This document shows, piece after piece, positions 56,661-64,000 of a stretch of 64,000 nucleotides of DNA. The position numbers were made by a program, and so were the translations under genes. The notes beneath the pieces were generated by a model that searched no databases, had not been told where the DNA came from, and worked only from the letters and a program-made list of their open reading frames with translations. Positions within the stretch are counted from its first letter, which is position 1. Every line of letters starts with the position of its first letter. Origin of the DNA: Bacteriovoracaceae bacterium (GTDB lineage: Bacteria > Bdellovibrionota > Bacteriovoracia > Bacteriovoracales > Bacteriovoracaceae); contig JABFRR010000005.1 of assembly GCA_013141065.1 (NCBI GenBank), forward strand, positions 62,001-126,000, read 5' to 3'.

Positions 56661-57577
56661 ATGAATGATAAATATCTTTGGCTTGAAGAAATTGAAAATA
56701 AAGATTCCCTTGCATGGGTAAAAAATGAAAATTCCATCACCGTTGATAAGCTCACAAGTTGGAAGTCTTTTAAACAACTTTCAGAGAAAATTGCCTCTGC
56801 CCTAGAAAGTAAAGAAAAGGTTCCATTTGTTCGATTTATTGATAGTGGTTACATCTATAATTTTTGGAGTGATGAAGCACACGTGCAAGGACTCTTGAGG
56901 CGAACAACAATTGAAGATTACCAAAATGCTAGTCCTACTTGGGAGACATTAATTGATCTAGACTTGCTCTCAACAAAAGATAATCAAAAATGGGTTTTTC
57001 ATGATTTTGAAATCTCACCCAATAAAAAAAGAGCGCTTGTTAGTCTTTCTCCTGGTGGATTAGATGCGGATATTGTTAGAGAATATTGCCTAGAGACTAA
57101 AAGATTTTTGCCAGATGGCTTTACTTTAGAACTCTCTAAAGGAAACGCCACTTGGCATAGTGATAATGAATTATTGGTCATGCGTGTATTTGGAGAAGAC
57201 TCTGTTACTTCATGTGGATATCCTCGAACGCTGAGAAAGTGGAAAAGGGGAGAAGACGTGAAGTCTGCAATCATTATCTATGAAATTCCAGTTGAAGAGT
57301 CTTTTTTATATACACAAGCATTTCATTTTGAAAAAAGTAGTCGTGTGATTATTTATCGTAAGATTGATTTTTACAGTGGTGAATTATTTCTCTTACAACA
57401 GGATGAACTCCAAAAAATTCCTTTACCTGCTAAAATTGATACTTATGGGGCAAACGCTAATCAGCTTTTTTTTCATCTTCAAGAAGACTGGGTCACAGAT
57501 ACTTTTAATTATAAGTCAGGTGACGTTCTCGTTTATTATTTTGATAAAAAAAATGTTGAGCTTATCTATAGCGGAAA
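56661..57577 (+). pseudogene. prolyl oligopeptidase family protein, N-terminal half, split by IS
   Basis: Start at ATG 56661 with AGGA upstream (MNDKYLWLEEIENKD). The segment carries the N-terminal region and most of the beta-propeller of an S9-type oligopeptidase (DFEISPNKKRALVSLSPGG, WHSDNELLVMRVFGEDS). At 57578 an IS3-family element starts; the frame runs 31 bases into it and stops at 57608. The catalytic half follows from about 59250. The product is broken. Confidence 0.88.
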
Positions 57578-57604
57578 ATTTCAGGATAGTTGTCGCCTAA
57601 CTTT

Positions 57605-58640
57605 TTAACTTACTTTTTTAATTTCGACATCATCTTTTCTTTTAGGATGATTCAAAAATACTTCATCAATCCAATCCCAGTTTCTTGTGTTTTTTGACCA
57701 ACGACTAGGATTTAATAATTTTGCCTTAATATAAACTTCTTTTCTTAATTGTAAAACTTTTTTATCTAATCCTTCATGTCTTGAAGTGGGTGTTACAAAT
57801 TTTATTCCACTATGAAGGTGTTTATTATTGTACCAATCTACAAAAACTTTACACCAGTCCCTGGCTTCGTCTAACGAGTTAAATCCATTAGCTGGATATT
57901 CTGGACAGTATTTTGTTGTTTTAAATAATGCCTCTGAAAAGGGATTATCATCACTAACTGACGGCCTACTAAATGAAGGCATTACACCAAGTTCTTGTAA
58001 CGTTGCAAGCATTGTTGCACCCTTCATTGGTCCACCATTATCAGAGTGAAGTATAATTTGTCTTTTTTTATCTTCTCCATTTTACAAATTTTATCTACTA
58101 TTTCTGCTGACAATTCCATTGATTCTAATTCAAAGACTTCATGGCCGACTATTTTTCTACTAAAAATATCCATAAATAAATATAAATAATAAAACTGACC
58201 TCGTATCGGACCTTTCATATAGGTAATATCCCATGACCAAATTTCATTAGGGGCCTTTGCAATTAAAGGTGCTGGCCGATCCATTGTTCTCCCTTTACTT
58301 TTTTCCTCTGTGGGCCAGTAACTTTTCTTTTTTAAAAACTCTATAAAAACTTGATTCACTTCCAATAAATATTCCCTCGCTGTCGGCAAGCATTGGTACT
58401 ATTTCCCACGGAGATTTATCTCTATATTTTTCTGAAGTAGCTATCTTTATAATTTTTGCCTCTCAAACTCTGAAAGCTTATTGGCAGGAATGGTCTTCGG
58501 CCCATTCCTTAAATCAATAAGATTTTTTCCCAACGTTCTATTGTTTTGATACATAATCCACAATCTTTGCTGGCTATTTCTTTTCTGCAGCCATTTAAGT
58601 TTGCTTCTTTAATTAATTCAATACAAATTGCTCTTAAGTC
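57605..58640 (-). pseudogene. IS3-family orfB transposase, frameshifted
   Basis: DDE residues are all present: WSWDITYM (first Asp), HSDNGGPMKG (second Asp, in the correct frame near 58040), and NPFSEALFKT (Glu). The frame breaks near 58065 in GAAGATAAAAAAAGAC and again near 58390 upstream of YLLEVNQVF. The C-terminal end (LNHPKRKDDVEIKKVS) is intact. The N-terminal part, with QLVCSDLRAICIELIKEA, lies in another frame near 58560-58640. Confidence 0.85.
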
Positions 58641-58648
58641 AGAGCACA

Positions 58649-59137
58649 CTAATTGTCCTCGTCCACTCCAAACAAAAGATGGCTTTTTTTTAGAAGTACA
58701 ACTCTCGCTGCAAATTCTGCAAGTGCCTTATCTTTTCTTTTTAATTCTCTTATAAGTTCTTCTTCTTTTTTCGTAGCTCAAAGAGTTCAGGATCCTTTCT
58801 AGGCCTTCCAGCAGCAGACTTGAGCCCATTGGTTAAATCTGTTTTCCACTGCTCTAGATTGGCCGTAAAAAGCCCTTCTCTACGAAGAAACTCACCAAGA
58901 GTAAGCTCATCCATTGTTGCAGTCTTAATAACAGCATCTAGTTTTTCTTCAGGTGTCCACTTGTCTACTGATTTTTTTTTTTGTTTTCATGGAACTAGAC
59001 ATACCATACATTTTACTCCAACCAAATATTGTTGATACTGGGAGTCCTAATTCTTTGGCTGCCTTACTAGGTCCTAATTTAATCACTTTTTTAACTGCGG
59101 CATCTTTAAATTCTTTGCTGTAAACCTCTGAACGCAT
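58649..59137 (-). pseudogene. IS3-family orfA, frameshifted
   Basis: Begins MRSEVYSKEFKDAAVKKVIK with the HTH (GPSKAAKELGLPVSTIFGW). The frame stops early at 58949 because of the 11-base T run near 58972-58982; adding or removing one base restores WTPEEKLDAVIKTATMDELT and a coiled-coil end. It overlaps orfB, as usual in this family. Confidence 0.85.
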
Positions 59138-59249
59138 AATTTTCTCACTTCGCCCCCCTCATGGACTCCACCCTCCTTACGTCGGGTGCTTCCATTTCGG
59201 GTTAATTATTTAGAATTTGAAGCGACAACTTTCCTGAAATAGGGGGGAA

Positions 59250-60251
59250 CTGCGTTTATTTAAATGTCTGAACTATGAATGGAAATCTCAAAAAATTGAT
59301 TTACCACAAAATGGAAGTTTGGACTCACTGGTAACTTCTGAATTATCAGATGATTTCTATATTGCTTACGATTCGTTTAATTCACCAGTGACTTATTATC
59401 AAGTGGATGAGTCCTTAAAACCGAAAGCTATTAAAAATCAGCCAAGTTTTTTTAATCACAAAGATATCGAAGTTCAACAACACTTTACTCAAAGTCTCGA
59501 CGGAACGATGGTGCCCTATTTTCTCGTTCATAAAAAAGGTCTGGAGTTCAATTCAAAAAATCCGACGATACTTTATGGCTACGGTGGGTTTGAAGTTTCA
59601 TTAAAAGCTCATTTTAGTAATATTTTGGGAATTGGCTGGCTCGATCAAGGCGGAGTTTATGTATTATCAAATATTAGAGGCGGAGGAGAGTATGGCCCTT
59701 CTTGGCATCAAGCTGCCTTAAAAGATAAACGCGACCGAGCTTACCAAGATTTTTTTGCGATTGCCGAAGATTTATTCAAACGTAAGATCACTTCACCCGA
59801 GCACTTAGGGGCCCGTGGAGGCAGCAATGGTGGTTTATTAATGGGAGTTTGTTACACTCAACGTCCTGATCTTTTTAAGGCGATAAATTGTGGTGTGCCC
59901 TTATTGGACATGCACCGCTATCACAAGCTTCTTGCCGGACATAGTTGGATAGCTGAGTACGGCAACCCAGATGAGGAAATTGATGGAGAGTATATTAGAA
60001 ATCTTTCTCCTTATCATCGTATAAAAGAAAATCAAAAAGGAAATCCGATTATTTTTCTCAACACCTCGACCAAAGATGACCGTGTCCATCCTGGACATGC
60101 AAGAAAATTTGCTGCAAAAATAAAAGAGTTCAATTATCCTTTTTATTATTATGAAAACATTGACGGCGGGCACGCGGGAGCTTCAAATATGAAAGAGCTC
60201 GCTTTTATAGAAGCCCTAGATTATGCATTTTTTTGGACACATTTAAGTTAA
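59250..60251 (+). pseudogene. prolyl oligopeptidase family protein, C-terminal catalytic half
   Basis: The catalytic alpha/beta-hydrolase half of the split S9 gene. GGSNGGLLMG gives the nucleophile Ser, DDRVHPGHARK the Asp, and GGHAG the His, so the triad is complete. The oxyanion region YGYGGFEVS and NIRGGGEYGPSWH are also present. Upstream of 59319 the frame continues with ELRLFKCLNYEWKSQK from the IS junction. Translation of this half alone would need an internal start, such as the TTG at 59319, and would lack the propeller gate. Confidence 0.88.
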
Positions 60252-60276
60252 CATATTTTTTTAAAAGAGGTCATTT

Positions 60277-60627
60277 ATGAAGTTGGTTGTTTTATTGTCT
60301 TTATTAGTTTTTTCACTTAATGCTGTTGCGGAAAACAAGAAAAAATCTGATCTGACAATGTCTGCGATGGGTAATATTCATGAAGCGAAACTGAAGGCAT
60401 CGAAGGCTGAAATGAAAGATGAGGCAGCTGATGAGACAGCACTTTATGCTCAACCAGGTCAAGTAAAGATGAGTGTGACATGTAAAAATCACGCAGGCGC
60501 CAATTTAAAGCAAGAAGATAAGGGTTATGATGAATGCTTAAAAAATATTAAGAATGAACAATTAAATAAAAACAGAAATCCCAACGAAGCTGAAAAAGCC
60601 AGTCTCAATATTGAATTCGGAAAATAA
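60277..60627 (+). CDS. small exported protein
   Basis: A 116-residue protein with a signal peptide (MKLVVLLSLLVFSLNAVAE); the mature part is Lys/Glu/Ala-rich and hydrophilic with two Cys (CKNHAG, DECLKN). AGAGG precedes the ATG. No family recognised. Confidence 0.7.
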   Translation: MKLVVLLSLLVFSLNAVAENKKKSDLTMSAMGNIHEAKLKASKAEMKDEAADETALYAQPGQVKMSVTCKNHAGANLKQEDKGYDECLKNIKNEQLNKNRNPNEAEKASLNIEFGK

Positions 60628-60631
60628 TTAT

Positions 60632-62017
60632 TTAGTTCTGAATACGTTTTAGAACTTCTTCCTGTCCCAGAATTTCAATTGCATGAAAAAGTGAAGGAGA
60701 TGACGTCGATCCTGTTAGGGCCGCACGCAAAGGCATCATGACTTTTCCAAGTTTTACGCCTTCACTTTCTGCAATCGATTTACATGTGGTCTCAATAGTG
60801 GCCACATCAAAACTAGTTAGCGTTTTTAGTGCTTCGGCAATCTTTTTCACGATGGCCTTTCCAGCTTCATCATAATTGGCCAAAGCTTTTTCATCCATTG
60901 AGATTTCGCCAGTAATCCAGTAAATGCGAGCGTCCTCAATTAGAGCAGCTAAATTTTTTGCACGTGTTTTCAATTCATCCATCGCACTTAATAAATATTT
61001 TTCAGTATTAGGCGAGTAGGGGTGACCACTAAGTTTTAAAATATTCATCGACAAGTCGACTAAGCGTTTGTTGTCGGCCAGTTTCATGTAGTGAGCGTTG
61101 ATAAAATTTAATTTATCAAAATCAAAGCGTGCAGGACTCTTTCCTATACCGTCGAAATCAAACCATTCAATTGCTTGTTCGGTTGAAATAATTTCATCAT
61201 CGCCGTGAGACCAACAAAGGCGGAGCAAATAGTTGCGCATAGCTTCGGGTAAATAGCCCATGTCGCGATATTCTTCTACACTGGTTGCTCCATGGCGCTT
61301 AGATAGCTTTGCACCATCTGGCCCTAATATGAGTGGAAGGTGAGCATAGACGGGAATCGTCCAATTCATGGCCTTATAAATAATATTTTGGCGGAAAGTA
61401 TTGTTGAAATGGTCATCGCCACGAATGACGTGCGTGACACCCATGTCATGGTCATCTACAACCACTGCGAGCATGTAGGTCGGAACACCATCAGAACGCA
61501 ATATAATAAAATCGTCGAGTTGTTCAGCGTTTAATTTAACTTCGCCCTGAACTTTATCATTAACAATCACTTCACCTGAAAGAGGGGCTTTGATACGAAT
61601 AACTGGTTTGACTCCGGCCGGTGGAGTGGCTTTGCTGTCTCTCCATCGCCTGTCATAAAACGAAAGCCGGCCTTCGGTCTTTGCGCTCTCACGCATGACT
61701 TCCAATTCTTCTGGTGAGCAATAGCAGTAGTAAGCTTCACCACGTTTGACTAATTCATGAGCGATTTCAGTGTGACGAGGTCCACAAGCATATTGCGAGA
61801 TGATTTCTCCATCCCAGTCAATTTCCAGCCATTTTAATCCGTTAATGATGGCATCCACCGCAGCTTCAGAATGGCGAGCGCGATCAGTATCTTCAATACG
61901 AAAACGCATCTTGCCTTTATGGTGCTTGGCGTACAACCAGTTAAATAAACCAGTGCGCGCAGTGCCGATATGCATAAATCCAGTGGGTGACGGGGGGAAT
62001 CTTGTTACTATAGTCAT
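60632..62017 (-). CDS. gltX: glutamyl-tRNA synthetase
   Basis: Class I aminoacyl-tRNA synthetase charging tRNA-Glu, 461 residues. PPSPTGFMHIGTARTGLFNW gives the HIGH motif variant; AKLSKRHGA gives KMSKS. The zinc-region motif YCYCSPEEL is present. The gene is divergent from metG with a 69-bp gap. Confidence 0.96.
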   Translation of the reverse strand: MTIVTRFPPSPTGFMHIGTARTGLFNWLYAKHHKGKMRFRIEDTDRARHSEAAVDAIINGLKWLEIDWDGEIISQYACGPRHTEIAHELVKRGEAYYCYCSPEELEVMRESAKTEGRLSFYDRRWRDSKATPPAGVKPVIRIKAPLSGEVIVNDKVQGEVKLNAEQLDDFIILRSDGVPTYMLAVVVDDHDMGVTHVIRGDDHFNNTFRQNIIYKAMNWTIPVYAHLPLILGPDGAKLSKRHGATSVEEYRDMGYLPEAMRNYLLRLCWSHGDDEIISTEQAIEWFDFDGIGKSPARFDFDKLNFINAHYMKLADNKRLVDLSMNILKLSGHPYSPNTEKYLLSAMDELKTRAKNLAALIEDARIYWITGEISMDEKALANYDEAGKAIVKKIAEALKTLTSFDVATIETTCKSIAESEGVKLGKVMMPLRAALTGSTSSPSLFHAIEILGQEEVLKRIQN

Positions 62018-62086
62018 GCTATAGAGTTATTAGATTAAGAACTTTTTAGCAAGACATTTTTAATCCACAAATCCTATAATCTCCAG

Positions 62087-63994
62087 ATGAATAAACAATA
62101 CACTCCACCTACTGATGTAAAAGCTGTCCTGCAAAACTTAAAACGACCAAAAACGGCGATCGTTACCGGAGGTATGCCCTATGCCAACGGCCCACTTCAC
62201 CTGGGACATCTTGCTGGAGCTATTGTTCCTCCGGATATTATGGCCCGCTACATGCGTATGCTTATTGGGAAACAAAATGTTTTATTCGTTAGCGGAAATG
62301 ATGATCATGGATCAACTTCTGAAGCTTCAGCGATAAAAGCAGGGATTCCAGTCCGAACATTTATTGATAAAATTCACGATGAACAAGTCGCCACCGTTAC
62401 TCGTTATGGTATTTCATACGATATTTTTTCGGGAACTTCTCAACCCGATTGTTTTCCCATTCATAAAGAGACCTCGCAAGATTTCATGCGAAGACTTTAT
62501 AATAATAAATTGCTTGAGAAAAAAACGACGAAGCAATGGTTTGATCCCTTGATTAGTCGATTTCTGCAGGACCGAAATGTCACGGGCAAATGTCCGAATC
62601 CAAATTGTACAAATGAAACTGCTTACAGTGATGAATGTGAAGTGTGTGGGACACAATACGATCCCTCGCAACTGATCAATCCAAAATCATCTTTGTCGGA
62701 TGCGACTCCTGAGTTACGAGACACAAAACATCTCTGGATTGATATGTGGAAAGTTTCCGATCAACTGACAGAATGGATAAAATCAAAACAAAACAAATGG
62801 CGCAAAGGTGTTTTTAATGAAGTTTATGAAACCGTTCAACCGGCACTTCAATTTGATAACACTCACGAGTCTGTCTTTAAAGAATTGAGAGCAACACTTC
62901 CAAAACATAAATCTCGCTATGCTCCTGGAAAAAAAGTTGTCGTGCAATTTGAAAATCTTGCCGACTATGAAACAGGAAAAAATGCACTTAAAGAGCATGC
63001 CATTTTGTGTGAGCCTCTTGATGGTTGGGCACACCGTTCGATCACTCGCGATATAACGTGGGGAATACCAGTTCCAGCTGATATCGACCCGGAGATGAAA
63101 GACAAAACTCTCTACGTTTGGCCAGATTCATTGATTGCTCCGATTTCATTTACAAAAGTAGCTCTTTTAAAACAAGGCAGAGATCCAAAAGAATGGGAAC
63201 GTTTCTGGAAAGATCCTGAAGCGCGAATTTTCCAATTTTTAGGACAAGATAATGTTTATTTCTATGTCCTGATGCAAGGAGCGATGTGGATTGGAGTCAA
63301 TGATAATTATACGATGACCGATGTCTATTCTGTTTTCCATTTACTGGTTAATGGAGAGAAGATGAGTAAGTCGCGAAAAAACTTTATTCTCGCTGATGAA
63401 CTCACGCAAGAGATGAATTACGAACCTGATCAGGTGAGGTACTTTCTTTCAACACTTAGCTTAGCTGAAAAACAATCCAATTTTGATTTCGATACATTTA
63501 ATGAGCGCAATAAATTTTTAGCCGGGCCATTAAACGCTTCGATTGAAAAACCAATTGCTGCTTGCCTTTCAAAATTTGGCGGCATAGTCCCCGAAGGAAA
63601 ACTTTTAGAGAAAGCAGAAAAAGAGACCATGAAGATAGTTCAGATGTATGTAAAAAATATGGAAAAAGCAGATCATATTACTCTTCTTGGTCAAATTGAA
63701 AACTACGCTCGTTTAATCAATAGTTTTTTCGTTCAATATAAACCGCATGATGACCGCCATGATGAAACAGAAAGAAAAGATGCGCTTTATTCTTCGTTTT
63801 ATATTTTGAAAAACTTGATGATCATGCTCTATCCATTTGTACCTTCAACCATGGAAAAAGTGCGTGAGTCGCTTAATTTACCGGAGAGTGTTTTTTCAAT
63901 TGATGAGTTAGGTATTGCAATACCGGCCGGTCATAAGATTGGTGAAAAGAAACAGTATTTTCCTGGCCCGAGTGAAGAACTATCTGGAGTTTAA
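62087..63994 (+). CDS. metG: methionyl-tRNA synthetase
   Basis: Class I synthetase, 635 residues, stop 6 bp before the window end. TGGMPYANGPLHLGHLAGA contains HIGH (HLGH), NGEKMSKSRK the KMSKS loop near residue 425. A four-Cys zinc knuckle (CPNPNC ... CEVCG) is in the connective peptide. There is no C-terminal EMAP-type tRNA-binding domain; it ends soon after the anticodon domain. Confidence 0.96.
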   Translation: MNKQYTPPTDVKAVLQNLKRPKTAIVTGGMPYANGPLHLGHLAGAIVPPDIMARYMRMLIGKQNVLFVSGNDDHGSTSEASAIKAGIPVRTFIDKIHDEQVATVTRYGISYDIFSGTSQPDCFPIHKETSQDFMRRLYNNKLLEKKTTKQWFDPLISRFLQDRNVTGKCPNPNCTNETAYSDECEVCGTQYDPSQLINPKSSLSDATPELRDTKHLWIDMWKVSDQLTEWIKSKQNKWRKGVFNEVYETVQPALQFDNTHESVFKELRATLPKHKSRYAPGKKVVVQFENLADYETGKNALKEHAILCEPLDGWAHRSITRDITWGIPVPADIDPEMKDKTLYVWPDSLIAPISFTKVALLKQGRDPKEWERFWKDPEARIFQFLGQDNVYFYVLMQGAMWIGVNDNYTMTDVYSVFHLLVNGEKMSKSRKNFILADELTQEMNYEPDQVRYFLSTLSLAEKQSNFDFDTFNERNKFLAGPLNASIEKPIAACLSKFGGIVPEGKLLEKAEKETMKIVQMYVKNMEKADHITLLGQIENYARLINSFFVQYKPHDDRHDETERKDALYSSFYILKNLMIMLYPFVPSTMEKVRESLNLPESVFSIDELGIAIPAGHKIGEKKQYFPGPSEELSGV

Positions 63995-64000
63995 TACTGA

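Larger units (their letters stand above)
57578..59240 (-). mobile_element. second IS3-family element inside a peptidase gene
   Basis: About 1.66 kb. Ends read inward ATTTCAGGATAGTTGTCGC and ATTTCAGGAAAGTTGTCGC, 18 of 19 identical. Right-hand flank bases AGGGGGG may still belong to the element, as the GGGG end of copies A/B does, so the exact limits and the duplication (GGAA is one candidate) are uncertain. orfA and orfB run leftward. Sequence is unrelated to copies A/B. Confidence 0.88.

Noticed and set aside
1-64000. CRISPR array, tRNA or rRNA genes
   Set aside because: I found no regularly spaced repeats and no segment with tRNA-like arms or conserved rRNA sequence; a covariance-model scan would be needed to exclude small RNAs.

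Overview
This is an AT-rich, tightly packed Gram-negative chromosome segment. Convergent genes often overlap or abut (39157/39158, 48468/48471, 10953/10958), and several operons use ATGA-type overlaps. There are many small secreted proteins and lipoproteins, a YajQ protein, a CHASE4-type sensor kinase, an HD-domain response regulator and a QEGLA-motif protein. This looks like Bdellovibrionota, perhaps the Bacteriovorax/Peredibacter side, but that assignment is inference from gene style; no rRNA or tRNA gene is visible.

Layout. 1-2456: two acyl-CoA dehydrogenases in one leftward operon. 2545-6761: an unrecognised gene pair, a LysM lipoprotein and an exported endonuclease/exonuclease/phosphatase-type protein. 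6795-10089: a truncated IS4-like element fused to an IS3-family element (copy A). 10092-13674: a HAD-type lipoprotein and two secreted clan-CD-like cysteine peptidases. 13768-15406: a complete IS4-like element abutting rlmN. 15392-31359: mostly housekeeping and repair genes (rlmN, TatD-like, trmN6-like, msrA, aldehyde dehydrogenase, rmuC, menB operon, QEGLA protein, rlmC, pdxH, HIT protein). 31364-41149: membrane and secreted proteins, cytochrome b561, response regulator, grxB, lysophospholipid-type MFS transporter, PNKP-like phosphatase, transketolase. 41311-43056: another IS element. 43143-50739: sensor kinase, aldehyde dehydrogenase, dihaem-type cytochrome c, 3'-5' exonuclease, yajQ, NUDIX. 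50706-55168: an EF-hand lipoprotein gene split by IS3-family copy B. 55303-60251: an outer-membrane barrel protein and a prolyl oligopeptidase gene split by a second IS3-family element. 60277-63994: a small exported protein, gltX and metG.

The window is unusually dense in insertion sequences: six copies of four kinds. Target-site duplications let several events be reconstructed. Copy B (TSD CTG) cut the first five codons off the EF-hand lipoprotein gene, and joining the two flanks restores a perfect lipoprotein start. The complete IS4-like copy (9-bp TSD) landed at the stop codon of rlmN and only adds five residues. The IS at 41311 (7-bp TSD) sits in the leader region of the sensor kinase. 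Copy A has mismatched flanks (CTG left, TAA right) and a truncated IS4 on its left, best explained by recombination between two copies with loss of the DNA between them.

The most novel item is a small passenger gene (107 codons) in the IS3-family element. It is identical and open in both copies, with its own -10 box and Shine-Dalgarno, while the transposase beside it is frameshifted. All transposase frames in the window break at A/T runs, but host genes do not. This suggests decay, transcriptional slippage, or homopolymer error confined to repeats. A second item is the tandem pair of secreted His/Cys-dyad proteins at 10953-13674.
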